Origin: Enterocloster clostridioformis
GTDB taxonomy: Bacteria > Bacillota > Clostridia > Lachnospirales > Lachnospiraceae
Assembly (NCBI RefSeq): GCF_020297485.1
Contig: NZ_JAIWZC010000001.1
Coordinates: 1,178,001-1,242,000 of the forward strand
Direction of reading: 5' to 3'
DNA length: 64,000 nt
Shown: positions 1 through 9,032 of the stretch, in pieces
How the letters are laid out: the number at the start of each line of letters is the position of its first letter
How positions within the stretch are numbered: position 1 is the stretch's first letter
Translations under genes and position numbers: made by a program
Notes under the pieces: model-generated
What the model was told of the DNA's origin: nothing
Databases searched by the model: none
Seen by the model: only the letters and a program-made list of their open reading frames with translations

Positions 1-2111
1 ATCTCCCCGGTCATGGCCACCTTGGCCTGGACGCTTTTACCTGTCACCGCGGACAGCATGGCTGTGGCCATGGTGATTCCCGCGGATGGTCCGTCCTTTG
101 GCACAGCGCCCTCCGGGATATGGATGTGGAGATCATGCTTCTCAAAATAATCGTCGGCAATCCCGTATTCCGGGCACACGGACCGCACATAGGTCAAGGC
201 TGTCTGGGCGGATTCCTTCATCACATCACCCAGCTGTCCGGTCATCAGAAGGCTTCCCTTGCCCGGCATCACATTGACTTCTATCTGAAGGGTATCGCCT
301 CCCACACTGGTCCAGGCCAGGCCGCGGACAATACCGATTTCATCTTCCTCATTGGCATTTTCAAAGGTCACCTTTTCCTTGCCCAGATATTTTTCCAGAT
401 TGCTCTCCGAAATCTTGATGGACTTCTTCTTATCCTCCAGGAACTGTCTGGCTGCCTTGCGGCAAACATCCCCAATGCGGCGCTCCAGATTCCTGACGCC
501 CGCTTCCCTGGTGTAGTTGTGTATGATTTTTTCCAGGCTCTTATCGGAAAATGTAATCTGGCTGTCCTTCAGCCCGTTGCGCTCCATCTGCTTTGACACC
601 AGGTAGTCCCTGGCTATGTGAAACTTCTCATTTTCCGTGTAGCTGTTGACCTCAATCAGCTCCATGCGGTCCAGCAGGGGACCCGGTATGGTCTGGGTGG
701 TGTTGGCCGTGGCAATAAACAGTACCTGGGACAGGTCAATGGGAAGTTCCACATAATGGTCCCTGAATTTCACATTCTGTTCCCCGTCCAGTACCTCCAA
801 AAGCGCGGAGGAGGTATCGCCCTTGTAATCGCTGCTGACCTTGTCAATCTCATCCAGAAGCATCAGAGGATTGCTCACACCGGCCTGGCGCATGCCTTCC
901 ACAATACGGCCGGGCATGGCGCCCACGTAGGTTTTCCTGTGTCCCCTGATTTCCGCCTCGTCCCGGACACCTCCCAGGCTGATGCGCACGTATTTCTTAT
1001 TCAGGGCTCTTGCCACAGACCGGGCAATGGATGTCTTGCCGGTTCCGGGAGGTCCCACCAGACAGATGATGGGGCTGGTGCCCTTCTTAGTCAGGGCGCG
1101 GACGGCCAGGTATTCCAGGATCCTCTCCTTTACCTGTTCCAGTCCGTAGTGGTCCTCGTTGAGTATCTTCTCGGCATGTTTGATGTCGTCATTGTCCTTG
1201 GACATCTTCTTCCATGGCAGGTCCAGCAGGGTTTCCACATAGGTGCGCAGCACATTTGCCTCTTGGCTTCCGGCCGGCATATTGCGGAAACGCTCAATCT
1301 CTTTGTGGAGCTTTTCCTTTACTTCCTTGTCAGCCTTCAGTGCGTCCAGTTTCTTCTGGTATTCGTCTGCATCCGACACAGCATCCTCTCCCAGCTCCTG
1401 GCGGATAACCTTCATCTGCTCCCGGAGGATGTATTCCTTCTGGTTCTGGTCGATATCAGCCTTTACCTTTTCCTGGAACTCCTGCTTAATCCTGTATATC
1501 TCCATCTCAGTCAGCAGAGTATGCATCACTACCTCATACCTGGCTGACAAAGAGCTGTTCTCCAGCACCGTCTGGCGGATGGTATAATCCCATGGCAGCT
1601 GAATGGCAATCTGGTCCAGCATCTCATTCAGATCTGTAATAATCAGCAGATTGGGCAGAATCTCCTTCGTAATCTTGGAATTAACTCTTCCATATTCTTC
1701 CAGCCTGTCCTTCAGGATGCGCAGCATAGCCTCCTGAGTCAGGCTGTCCAAATCATCCTCCTCCGCTTCTATGGCTGCTATCTCGCCCATCATGGCCGGT
1801 TCCTCGGCTTCCAGACACAGAAGCTCAGCGCGCTCCAGTCCTTCCACCAGCACGCGTACCACCTTGCCCGGCAGTTTCACCAGCTGCTTCACCACCGCCA
1901 CAGTACCCACCTGGAACAAATCCCCCTGCTCCGGCTCCACGATTTCAGGATGTCTCTGGGCCACAAGGAACAGTTTCTGGTCTCCCACCATGGCCCGCTC
2001 TACGGCGGCCACTGATTTCGGCCTGTTTATATCGAAATGCAATACCATACCCGGAAGTATGGCCAGCCCCCTGAGGGCCACCACGGGCATCGTAATCACT
2101 TGTTCTCCCAT
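1..2111 (-). CDS. lon: ATP-dependent protease La (Lon), C-terminus cut by window edge
   Basis: Lon is a cytoplasmic AAA+ serine protease that degrades damaged and regulatory proteins. About 703 residues are visible. The N-terminal substrate domain begins [15 protein letters not shown], the AAA+ module follows, and the start of the protease domain carries PKDGPSAG with the catalytic Ser. The sequence stops just after the VAMTGE motif, so the catalytic Lys (expected in a GGLKEK-like motif) and the last 70 or so residues lie outside the window. The ATG at 2111 is preceded by a GGGGAAGA ribosome site. It is the last gene of a tig-clpP-clpX-lon run, separated from clpX by a nested inverted repeat that could attenuate read-through. 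Confidence 0.97.
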   Translation of the reverse strand, partial: MGEQVITMPVVALRGLAILPGMVLHFDINRPKSVAAVERAMVGDQKLFLVAQRHPEIVEPEQGDLFQVGTVAVVKQLVKLPGKVVRVLVEGLERAELLCLEAEEPAMMGEIAAIEAEEDDLDSLTQEAMLRILKDRLEEYGRVNSKITKEILPNLLIITDLNEMLDQIAIQLPWDYTIRQTVLENSSLSARYEVVMHTLLTEMEIYRIKQEFQEKVKADIDQNQKEYILREQMKVIRQELGEDAVSDADEYQKKLDALKADKEVKEKLHKEIERFRNMPAGSQEANVLRTYVETLLDLPWKKMSKDNDDIKHAEKILNEDHYGLEQVKERILEYLAVRALTKKGTSPIICLVGPPGTGKTSIARSVARALNKKYVRISLGGVRDEAEIRGHRKTYVGAMPGRIVEGMRQAGVSNPLMLLDEIDKVSSDYKGDTSSALLEVLDGEQNVKFRDHYVELPIDLSQVLFIATANTTQTIPGPLLDRMELIEVNSYTENEKFHIARDYLVSKQMERNGLKDSQITFSDKSLEKIIHNYTREAGVRNLERRIGDVCRKAARQFLEDKKKSIKISESNLEKYLGKEKVTFENANEEDEIGIVRGLAWTSVGGDTLQIEVNVMPGKGSLLMTGQLGDVMKESAQTALTYVRSVCPEYGIADDYFEKHDLHIHIPEGAVPKDGPSAGITMATAMLSAVTGKSVQAKVAMTGE

Positions 2112-2149
2112 TCTCAATCTTCCCCTCTTGTATCTTAACCATTTGAAAA

Positions 2150-2223
2150 GCCGCTGCAATGCAGGTGCCGGACCGGCCGGAAAACAAGCCTTCTGGTCCG
2201 GGTCATATCTGATTTGCAGCGGC
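2150..2223 (-). terminator. Nested inverted repeat between clpX and lon
   Basis: A perfect 10-bp inverted repeat (GCCGCTGCAA at 2150-2159, TTGCAGCGGC at 2214-2223) encloses a second perfect 7-bp one (CCGGACC 2168-2174, GGTCCGG 2195-2201). On the minus strand the outer stem is followed by TTTTC. This suggests a terminator or partial attenuator after clpX rather than a protein-binding site. Confidence 0.55.
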
Positions 2224-2261
2224 CCTTTCTCTCTTCTAAATTGTCACAGGAGCATGACAGC

Positions 2262-3581
2262 CTACGCAATTTCTCCTGTCTTACTGTCCCCCCTAAGCCG
2301 TTCTGACAACGGTTTTCGGGCAGATGCAGGAGGCATGTCGCGGTATACTAATTCCGGCTGTCCTGCCTTTCTCACTACGTCTCTGGTAATGGTACAGATT
2401 CCGATAGAATCATCGGACGGAATCTCATACATAAGGTCCATCATCACCGATTCAAGGATAGAGCGCAGTCCTCTGGCGCCAATCTTGCGGTCTACTGCCA
2501 GCTGTGCAATTTCCTCCAGAGCCTCCTGAGTAAATTCCAGCTTCACATTGTCCAGCTCAAACAGCTTCTGGTACTGCCTCATCAGGGCATTTTTCGGTTC
2601 TGACAGGATGCGCACCATAGCTTCCTTTGTCAGCTGTTCCAGAGAAACCATCACAGGCACGCGGCCTATGAACTCGGGAATCAGCCCGAACTTGGTCAAA
2701 TCCTTTGGCTCCACCTTCTTGAGCAGCTCATCGATGTTCAGGTCGTTCTTGTTTGTCACCTCGGCGTTGAAACCAATGGAACCGGCGCTGAGACGCTGCT
2801 CCACAATCTTCTCCAGGCCATCAAAGGCACCGCCGCAGATAAACAGGATGTTGGTGGTATCAATCTGAAGAAGCTCCTGGTGCGGATGCTTCCTGCCGCC
2901 CTGAGGCGGAACACTGGCAACTGTACCCTCCAGAATCTTGAGAAGCGCCTGCTGGACGCCCTCGCCTGAAACATCCCTGGTGATGGATACATTTTCGGAC
3001 TTCTTGGTAATTTTATCAATTTCGTCAATATATATAATGCCGTATTCGGCACGGGAGATGTCATAGTCGGCTGCCTGGATAAGCTTTAACAGAATGTTTT
3101 CCACATCCTCGCCCACATATCCAGCCTCTGTCAGTGCAGTGGCATCCGCAATGGCAAAGGGAACATTGAGAATCTTAGCCAGGGTCTGGGCCAGATAAGT
3201 CTTGCCTGAACCCGTGGGCCCTAACATGAGGATGTTGCTCTTCTGCACATCCACGTCCATGTTCTGGCATGCCGTCACCCTCTTGTAGTGATTGTAAACC
3301 GCAACGGACAACACCTTCTTGGCGTCATCCTGTCCGATGACATATTCGTCTAAAAATGCTTTGATTTCCTTTGGCTTCAGGAGACGTATATCGGCCAGCG
3401 CGGGGCTCTCCCCTTCATCCTGGCCTTCCAGCTCCTCTTCCAGAATCTCAGAGCACAATTCTATGCACTCGTCACAGATATACACATTGTTGTTGCCTGC
3501 TCCGGCAATCATCTTTCGTACCTGATCCTGTGTCCTTCCGCAGAAGGAGCACCGAATCGTGTCATCTGGTCTCATTGGCAT
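2262..3581 (-). CDS. clpX: ATP-dependent Clp protease ATP-binding subunit ClpX
   Basis: AAA+ unfoldase that recognises tagged substrates and feeds them into ClpP. The 439-residue protein has the N-terminal zinc-binding domain with Cys11, Cys14, Cys36 and Cys39, Walker A GPTGSGKT, Walker B IIYIDEID, the pore loop GYVG, the RKH loop (GGRKH), and the IGF loop that docks on ClpP. Length is normal for the family. It lies 75 nt downstream of clpP on the same strand, the usual arrangement in Firmicutes, and upstream of lon. No feature argues against a fully functional protein. Confidence 0.98.
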   Translation of the reverse strand: MPMRPDDTIRCSFCGRTQDQVRKMIAGAGNNNVYICDECIELCSEILEEELEGQDEGESPALADIRLLKPKEIKAFLDEYVIGQDDAKKVLSVAVYNHYKRVTACQNMDVDVQKSNILMLGPTGSGKTYLAQTLAKILNVPFAIADATALTEAGYVGEDVENILLKLIQAADYDISRAEYGIIYIDEIDKITKKSENVSITRDVSGEGVQQALLKILEGTVASVPPQGGRKHPHQELLQIDTTNILFICGGAFDGLEKIVEQRLSAGSIGFNAEVTNKNDLNIDELLKKVEPKDLTKFGLIPEFIGRVPVMVSLEQLTKEAMVRILSEPKNALMRQYQKLFELDNVKLEFTQEALEEIAQLAVDRKIGARGLRSILESVMMDLMYEIPSDDSIGICTITRDVVRKAGQPELVYRDMPPASARKPLSERLRGDSKTGEIA

Positions 3582-3656
3582 ACGATACCTAACCTTTCAT
3601 ATCCTTTACTTGCTGTTTTACGTTACCGGCCTGATGCCTCAGCGCTGGGCTGAGCA

Positions 3657-4238
3657 CTAATGATGTGCGATGATTTCATCAATAAGGCCGTATTCCTTGG
3701 CCTCCAATGCAGACATATAATTGTCACGCTCCGTATCGCGCTCAATCACTTCCAGGGGCTTCCCTGTGTTTGCTGCCAGGATTTCGTTTAATTTCTTTCT
3801 TGTCTTTAAGATATTCTCAGCCACAATTTTAATCTCGGTGGCCTGGCCCTTGGCCCCGCCCGAAGGCTGATGAATCATGATTTCCGCATTAGGCAGAGCG
3901 AAACGCTTGCCCTTGGCCCCTCCGGAAAGAAGGAACGCGCCCATGCTGGCTGCCATGCCGATACAGATGGTAGACACATCGCACTTAATATAATTCATGG
4001 TGTCATAGATGGCAAATCCCGCGGATACGGAACCGCCCGGGCTGTTGATATACAGATGGATATCCTTGCCCGGGTCCTCTGACTCCAGGAATAAGAGCTG
4101 TGCCACCACAAGGCTTGCGGACACATCGCTTACTTCCTCGCCCAGGAATATGATCCTCTCCTTCAGTAATCTTGAATAAATGTCATAAGAACGCTCGCCG
4201 CGGCTGGTCTGCTCAATGACATAAGGTACTAAACTCAT
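3657..4238 (-). CDS. clpP: ATP-dependent Clp protease proteolytic subunit ClpP
   Basis: Self-compartmentalised serine protease, the proteolytic partner of ClpX. The 193-residue protein carries the full catalytic triad: Ser98 in GMAASMGAF, His123 in MIHQPSGG, and Asp172 in TERDN. The start [16 protein letters not shown] is the typical processed N-terminus, and AGGAGG lies just upstream of the ATG. It follows tig by 182 nt; no CtsR-type direct repeat was recognised in that gap, so heat-shock control is not visible here. Confidence 0.98.
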   Translation of the reverse strand: MSLVPYVIEQTSRGERSYDIYSRLLKERIIFLGEEVSDVSASLVVAQLLFLESEDPGKDIHLYINSPGGSVSAGFAIYDTMNYIKCDVSTICIGMAASMGAFLLSGGAKGKRFALPNAEIMIHQPSGGAKGQATEIKIVAENILKTRKKLNEILAANTGKPLEVIERDTERDNYMSALEAKEYGLIDEIIAHH

Positions 4239-4420
4239 TTAACCATCCTCCTAGTTATAGGCACTTGGCGCCTGTCATTCAGACACCTGTGTGCAATTCA
4301 TGTCATCCCTGCCAGGAGCGGCATCTCACCGCCCGGACAAAATGACGTTCACTTATAAGAAACCAGGGAGATTCAAAGCCAGGTAAATAAGCGCTGTGAA
4401 CCCCCCGTATCATATGTGAA

Positions 4421-5707
4421 TTATACCAGTTTTGCTTCTGCCACCAGGAAATCAACCGCTTCCTGAACAGCAATATCTTCCTTCATCTGGTCCTTATCAC
4501 GGTCTGACATATAACCTTTTAACTTGTCAGCCTCCATCTGGTAAGCGGCCGCCATCTTGGCAATCTCCTCATCCAGTCTTTCGTCGGAAACCTGCAGGTT
4601 CTCAGCCTTTACAACTTCCTCAAGCACCAGTCTGGTCTGGATTCTCTTTAAGGCCTGTGGCTTCATCTGCTCTCTCATCTGCTCCATGGTCATACCTGTA
4701 TACTTCATGTACAGATCCATGGACAGACCCTGGCTCTCCATACGGCGGGCTGTATCCTGAACCATGTTGTCAATCTGGCCTTCCACCATCCTGTCAGGAA
4801 TCTCCATGGAAGCGCCTGCCACTACTTTGTCAACTACACGGTTCTCGTTTTCGGAAGCAGCTTCTTTCTGCTTTCTCTCAAGAATCTTTGACTCAATATC
4901 CTTCTTGTATTCATCCAGAGTGTCAAATTCAGAAACCTCTCCTGCAAACTCATCATCCAGTTCCGGAAGTTCCTTTACCTTGATTTCCTTTACAGTCACC
5001 TTAAAGGTTGCCGGCTTTCCGGCCAGTTCAGCCGCATGATACTCTTCCGGGAAGGTTACGTTAATCTCGCACTCTTCTCCGATGTTCTTGCCAACCAGCT
5101 GCTCCTCAAATGTATCGATAAAGGAATGGGAACCAATGGTCAATGGGTAATCAGCTGCCTTGCCGCCATCAAATGTCTTGCCGTCAACAAATCCCTCAAA
5201 GTCGATGACGGTCTGGTCGCCGTCAGCAACCGGTCTGTCCTCTACGGTCAGAAGTCTTGCGTTCTGCTCCTGAACCTTCTTGAGCTCTGCTTCCACATCC
5301 TCCGGCTTAACAGCTGCATCCACCTTCTCTACCTCGATGCCCTTGTACTCGCCCAGGGTCACTTCCGGCCTTACGGCTACGGTTGCGGTATAGATGAACG
5401 GCTTGTCCTTGCCAATCTGATCTACGGCAACTTCCGGTCTGGAAACGATCTCCAGTCCGCTTTCATTCATTGCCTCCATGCAGGTTGCGTTGATGGCTTC
5501 ATCAGCGGCATCCTCATAAAAAATGCCTTCGCCATACATCTTTTCAATCACGGCGCGAGGTGCTTTGCCCTTACGGAAGCCTGGAATATTAAACTTGTTC
5601 TTGCTCTTATTGAAGGCTTTTTTCATTGCATCCTCAAACTGCTCCGCGCTTAACTCTATTGTCAGTTTGGCCATGTTTTTTTCTAATTTTTCTACTTGTA
5701 CACTCAT
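4421..5707 (-). CDS. tig: Trigger factor, ribosome-associated chaperone
   Basis: Trigger factor binds the ribosome exit tunnel and shields nascent chains; its middle FKBP-like domain has prolyl isomerase activity. The 428-residue protein shows the N-terminal ribosome-binding domain with the FRKGKAPR signature (near residue 45), a central domain near 165-240 including GDQTVIDFEGFVDGK, and a helical C-terminal chaperone domain. AAGGAGG precedes the ATG. It is the first gene of the proteostasis run, with an extended -10 promoter upstream. Confidence 0.97.
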   Translation of the reverse strand: MSVQVEKLEKNMAKLTIELSAEQFEDAMKKAFNKSKNKFNIPGFRKGKAPRAVIEKMYGEGIFYEDAADEAINATCMEAMNESGLEIVSRPEVAVDQIGKDKPFIYTATVAVRPEVTLGEYKGIEVEKVDAAVKPEDVEAELKKVQEQNARLLTVEDRPVADGDQTVIDFEGFVDGKTFDGGKAADYPLTIGSHSFIDTFEEQLVGKNIGEECEINVTFPEEYHAAELAGKPATFKVTVKEIKVKELPELDDEFAGEVSEFDTLDEYKKDIESKILERKQKEAASENENRVVDKVVAGASMEIPDRMVEGQIDNMVQDTARRMESQGLSMDLYMKYTGMTMEQMREQMKPQALKRIQTRLVLEEVVKAENLQVSDERLDEEIAKMAAAYQMEADKLKGYMSDRDKDQMKEDIAVQEAVDFLVAEAKLV

Positions 5708-5778
5708 TTTTACGGGTTCCTCCTTAAAATATATGTGGTTCGCCCATAATCCATGAGGGCGCTACACTTCAATGTACC

Positions 5779-5787
5779 ATTATAGCA
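5779..5787 (-). promoter_or_regulatory. Extended -10 promoter for tig
   Basis: On the minus strand the sequence TGCTATAAT provides a perfect -10 hexamer (5779-5784) with the TGn extension. It lies about 75 nt upstream of the tig start, and no strong -35 is needed or obvious. Confidence 0.65.
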
Positions 5788-5888
5788 TGCTCATTTTAAA
5801 AACACCAGCGTTTTTTACAAAAAAAACTTCCATTCCATCCCACATCCATATGATATAGAACAGAACAGGAGTTTTTCTCATCCGGATA

Positions 5889-6443
5889 CTATTTCCAGTT
5901 ATACTGGATTGCCGCTGCAATCTTCTGGGCCTGCTGGGGACCCTGAAGCAGGCGAATCAGTTCCAGTCCCATGTCAAGGGCAAATCCCAGGCCCCTGCCG
6001 GTGGTGATGTTGCCGTCCGTCACAACACCCTGGCTGGTGTAGGACACGCCTGTAAGCTGGTCCTCAAATCCCGGATAGCAGGTGGCCGTCCTGCCCTTTA
6101 AGAGCCCCATGCTCCCCAGGATGCTTGGCGCCGCGCAGATGGCCGCAATCCTTCTGCCCTGCTTGTTGGCGCACTCCACAGCCGCCCTCAGACCCTTATG
6201 TGCTTTCAGATTGTTTGTTCCCGGCATTCCTCCGGGCAAAAACAGCACATCTGACACATCCGGATCCACATCATCAAACAGGGCGTCAGTCACCAACTCA
6301 ATTCCATGAGAACCAATTACTTTCCTGTCTCCTGTAACAGACACCAGTGTCACCTCCACACCGGAACGCCGGAGCACGTCCACAACCGCAAGACATTCAA
6401 CCTCTTCCAGTCCATCCGCAAGAAATGCATAAACCTTTGCCAT
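5889..6443 (-). CDS. DJ-1/PfpI family protein (YajL/ThiJ-like)
   Basis: Member of the DJ-1/PfpI glutamine-amidotransferase-fold superfamily, whose bacterial members are linked to oxidative or carbonyl stress and protein quality control; the exact substrate cannot be told from sequence. The conserved nucleophile elbow is present as AAICAAPSILG, and the early acidic residue lies in FLADGLEEVE. The ATG at 6443 (MAKVYAF) is chosen over one seven codons upstream because AAGGGAG sits about 7 nt before it. The resulting 184 residues match the DJ-1 length. It diverges from the CYTH gene. Confidence 0.88.
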   Translation of the reverse strand: MAKVYAFLADGLEEVECLAVVDVLRRSGVEVTLVSVTGDRKVIGSHGIELVTDALFDDVDPDVSDVLFLPGGMPGTNNLKAHKGLRAAVECANKQGRRIAAICAAPSILGSMGLLKGRTATCYPGFEDQLTGVSYTSQGVVTDGNITTGRGLGFALDMGLELIRLLQGPQQAQKIAAAIQYNWK

Positions 6444-6600
6444 GATAATCTCCCTTTCCGCCATTTATCGCATAGTAATTTTATTTTATCATTTATCACT
6501 TTTCAGGAAAAGAGTTAAATGATATGATTGTAAAATGGAAAAAATAAAAATAGTTAGTAAAATCCACTAATCGACAATCACAGCAAGGAGGTTTTCCCAT

Positions 6601-7053
6601 ATGGAAATCGAACGTAAATTCCTGGTTCCCTGTCTTCCGGAGGGCTATGACACCCATCCCTTCCACCAGATTGAACAGGCCTATCTCTGCACTGACCCGG
6701 TAGTCCGCATCCGCCAGGAGGATGAGGACTTCTGCCTCACCTATAAGGGCAAGGGACTCCTGTCCAGGGAAGAATACAACCTTCCGCTGACCCGCGAAGC
6801 CTACGCCCACCTGCTTCCCAAGGCCGACGGCTCCGTACTCACCAAAAAGCGTTATCTCATCCCTCTGGATAACTCAGATCATCTGACCATTGAGCTGGAC
6901 GTCTTTGAAGGCCGCTACGCCGGCCTCGTCCTGGCCGAGGTGGAATTTACCACCGAAGAAGAAGCCATGTCCTTCCAGCCCCCGGAGTGGTTTGGGAGGG
7001 ATGTTACGTTTACCAGGGAGTATCAAAATAGCAGGTTGGCTTGTGGATGGTAG
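6601..7053 (+). CDS. CYTH domain protein (triphosphate tunnel metalloenzyme family)
   Basis: Small CYTH-superfamily protein. Members form a beta-barrel tunnel that binds triphosphates through acidic and basic residues and act as inorganic triphosphatases, thiamine triphosphatases or class IV adenylate cyclases. The signature EIERKF is at residues 2-7, followed by RIRQ, TYKGKG, KKRY and IELDVFEG, with the late acidic pair in VLAEVEF. The 150-residue length equals a minimal CYTH domain; there is no CHAD domain. AAGGAGG precedes the ATG. Simple tripolyphosphatase activity is the most likely role, but this is inference. Confidence 0.88.
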   Translation: MEIERKFLVPCLPEGYDTHPFHQIEQAYLCTDPVVRIRQEDEDFCLTYKGKGLLSREEYNLPLTREAYAHLLPKADGSVLTKKRYLIPLDNSDHLTIELDVFEGRYAGLVLAEVEFTTEEEAMSFQPPEWFGRDVTFTREYQNSRLACGW

Positions 7054-7071
7054 TAGATGCAGGGGAGGGGG

Positions 7072-7352
7072 AGGTTCCTCCGTCCGTGAGGGAAAGGGAG
7101 AGGGGGATTGGGATACAGCTGCGGGGCTAGTATTTTATATGCTAAGCGTGTAGTTCTTGGACGGTGGAAAGCGGCGTTAAGAGGCTGGCTGACAACTGTT
7201 TGAGTTCAGTACCTAAATATAAAAAGAGGCTTGGCCGCGAGTTTTGGCAGCCAGCCTCTTGTATTTAGCCGATTTTCAGCGTCCTAGAAATACTAGTCCC
7301 GCAGCCGTATCCACAGCCCCCAGACTTATTTCAATCACGGACGGAAGCACCT
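7072..7352. repeat. Long imperfect palindrome, possible miniature element or structured RNA
   Basis: No gene fits this 308-base gap, but nearly all of it folds as one inverted repeat. Outer arms 7072-7089 and 7335-7352 match at 16 of 18 positions and contain CCGTCCGTGA. Next arms pair around 7110-7134 with 7287-7311 (GGATAC-GCTGCGGG-CTAGTATTT with two differences). Then 7155-7175 pairs with 7268-7287, and AAGAGGCTGGCTG (7179-7191) pairs perfectly with 7248-7260. The unit abuts the CYTH stop and nearly reaches the mglC stop. A sequence matching one outer arm at 17 of 18 positions recurs at 46517-46534, suggesting a repeat family. Confidence 0.7.
7224..7260 (-). terminator. Terminator downstream of mglC
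   Basis: Within the long palindrome, GCCAGCCTCTT (7250-7260) can also pair with AAGAGGC-TGGC (7224-7234, one bulge). On the minus strand this hairpin is followed by TTTTTATATTT, typical of intrinsic termination about 100 nt after the mglC stop. It competes with the 13-bp pairing to 7179-7191. Confidence 0.6.
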
Positions 7353-7361
7353 AACTTCCCA

Positions 7362-9023
7362 CTACTTCTTCTGTACGTACTTCAAGCAGTCAAGTGTTAC
7401 AGCGGTTATGATGATGATACCTTCAAATACGAACTGAAGGTTTGTGTCGATACCGAGAATGGTAAGGGAGTAGATGAGCACGGTGAATATAAGCACGCCG
7501 ACTACTACGCCTGAAATCTTACCGATACCGCCTGTAAAGGATACGCCGCCGACCACGCAGGCTGCGATTGCATCCATCTCCCAGCCCTGCCCGTAAGCAG
7601 CGGAGCCGGAACCTACCATTCTTGCGCATTCCAGCCAGGATCCGAATCCGTAAAGGATGCCTGCCAGAATGAATGCTCCCATGGTTACTCCGAATACGGA
7701 GATACCTGAAACAGCTGCTGCTTCCGGATTGCCGCCTACTGCGTATAAATTCTTGCCGAAGGTGGTCTTGTTCCAGATGAACCATACGATTACGATGGCA
7801 GCCACTGCCCACAGGATAATGGTTGGGAACCCGTTTATTTTTGGAATAATCATCTTTGGAATAGCCGGTTCAATGGCGCCAAAGGATACACCCTTTGTGG
7901 CATATGTTACAAGTCCAAAAATGACCAGCATGTTGGCCATGGTTGAAATGAACGGATGCATCTTGAATTTAGCGGTAAAGAAACCTCCGATGGCCGTAAA
8001 GCATGTACATAAGATGATACACATTACCAGGGCAAATACCACTCTTACTCCAATGGGCATGCCTGTGAAGTCAAACACGTGTCCGAACACAGCGCCTGTG
8101 TTGATGCCCTGATGCATGATGATTGTCGCGGTGGTCATGCCCATACCAACCATACGTCCTATGGAAAGGTCCGTACCGGTAAGGAGGATGAGTCCGGCAA
8201 CGCCCAGAGCCAGGAACATTCTCGGAGAAGCCTGCTGCAAGATATTTAAAACGTTATTATAGGTAAGCAGCTGAACATTCTTTATCACCGGCGCAGCGAT
8301 ACACAGTCCGATGAAAATCAGGATAATAGCGATATACAGTCCATTCTGCAGTAAGAATGTCCTGCGGTTGAATGTATATTTATAGTTCTCCCATTTCTGC
8401 GCCCTGGTCTCCATGAAGGTGAATTTAGACAGGCGGAGCATGTCAATCAGGTGATACTGCCAGACAAATGCCGCATGCCTTCTGTCCTTGATCCGCTGAA
8501 GCTCCTTGTCCAGGTCCATCTTTGCGTCAAACAGGCGGTTCTTATGAACATACTTCTCATCCTTTATCTCCTGATGGTCCGTAAGCTTTGAGAGGGTATT
8601 TTCATGTTCTTTGTTCAGTTCCGCAACTTTAATGTCGTATTTTTCCTTTGCAAGCGCTTTTTCCCGCTCACAGCTTTCCTTTAACGGCAGATAATAATCC
8701 TTATCAAAATGTGCCTTAAGGTAACTCTCCGCATCGGAGATTAATTTTGCAATCTCATCCTTGTTCTTTGCCTCAACAGCCTTTGCTTTTTCCATCTCCG
8801 CGCTGTTAGCCGCAATTCTGTTTTCCCTTTCTTCCTTTGTAAGGGAACGGTCTCTCTTTGTTGCATCAATACTATTTTGCAGAGTGACTACCCTGTTTGT
8901 GCCGTCCTCTCTGAGACTGTCGATTTTTTTCTGAATTTCGCCAACATAATCCTCAATTGGCTGGCGCAGCTGCATTTCCTGTTCAGCCGTAAGAGTCTCA
9001 TTGTTTCCTTTCGCCATATCCAT
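7362..9023 (-). CDS. mglC: Galactose-type ABC transporter permease with long coiled-coil N-terminus
   Basis: Inner-membrane permease of an MglBAC-type sugar importer. Residues from about 222 onward form a normal MglC/RbsC permease (BPD_transp_2): hydrophobic helices start at LYIAIILIFIGLCIAA, and the family motif GTDLSIG is present. The first 215 or so residues are highly charged, Lys/Glu rich and predicted coiled coil (for example KEERENRIAANSAEMEKAKA), with no signal peptide, so they should be cytoplasmic. E. coli MglC is about 336 residues; this one is 553. The junction is continuous in one frame, so it is not an assembly of two genes. It lies 9 nt after mglA. Confidence 0.93.
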   Translation of the reverse strand: MDMAKGNNETLTAEQEMQLRQPIEDYVGEIQKKIDSLREDGTNRVVTLQNSIDATKRDRSLTKEERENRIAANSAEMEKAKAVEAKNKDEIAKLISDAESYLKAHFDKDYYLPLKESCEREKALAKEKYDIKVAELNKEHENTLSKLTDHQEIKDEKYVHKNRLFDAKMDLDKELQRIKDRRHAAFVWQYHLIDMLRLSKFTFMETRAQKWENYKYTFNRRTFLLQNGLYIAIILIFIGLCIAAPVIKNVQLLTYNNVLNILQQASPRMFLALGVAGLILLTGTDLSIGRMVGMGMTTATIIMHQGINTGAVFGHVFDFTGMPIGVRVVFALVMCIILCTCFTAIGGFFTAKFKMHPFISTMANMLVIFGLVTYATKGVSFGAIEPAIPKMIIPKINGFPTIILWAVAAIVIVWFIWNKTTFGKNLYAVGGNPEAAAVSGISVFGVTMGAFILAGILYGFGSWLECARMVGSGSAAYGQGWEMDAIAACVVGGVSFTGGIGKISGVVVGVLIFTVLIYSLTILGIDTNLQFVFEGIIIITAVTLDCLKYVQKK

Positions 9024-9032
9024 GAATCCCCC

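Noticed and set aside
120..1587. Several long plus-strand frames opposite lon
   Set aside because: They are antisense to an unmistakable Lon coding frame and show no family resemblance or ribosome sites.
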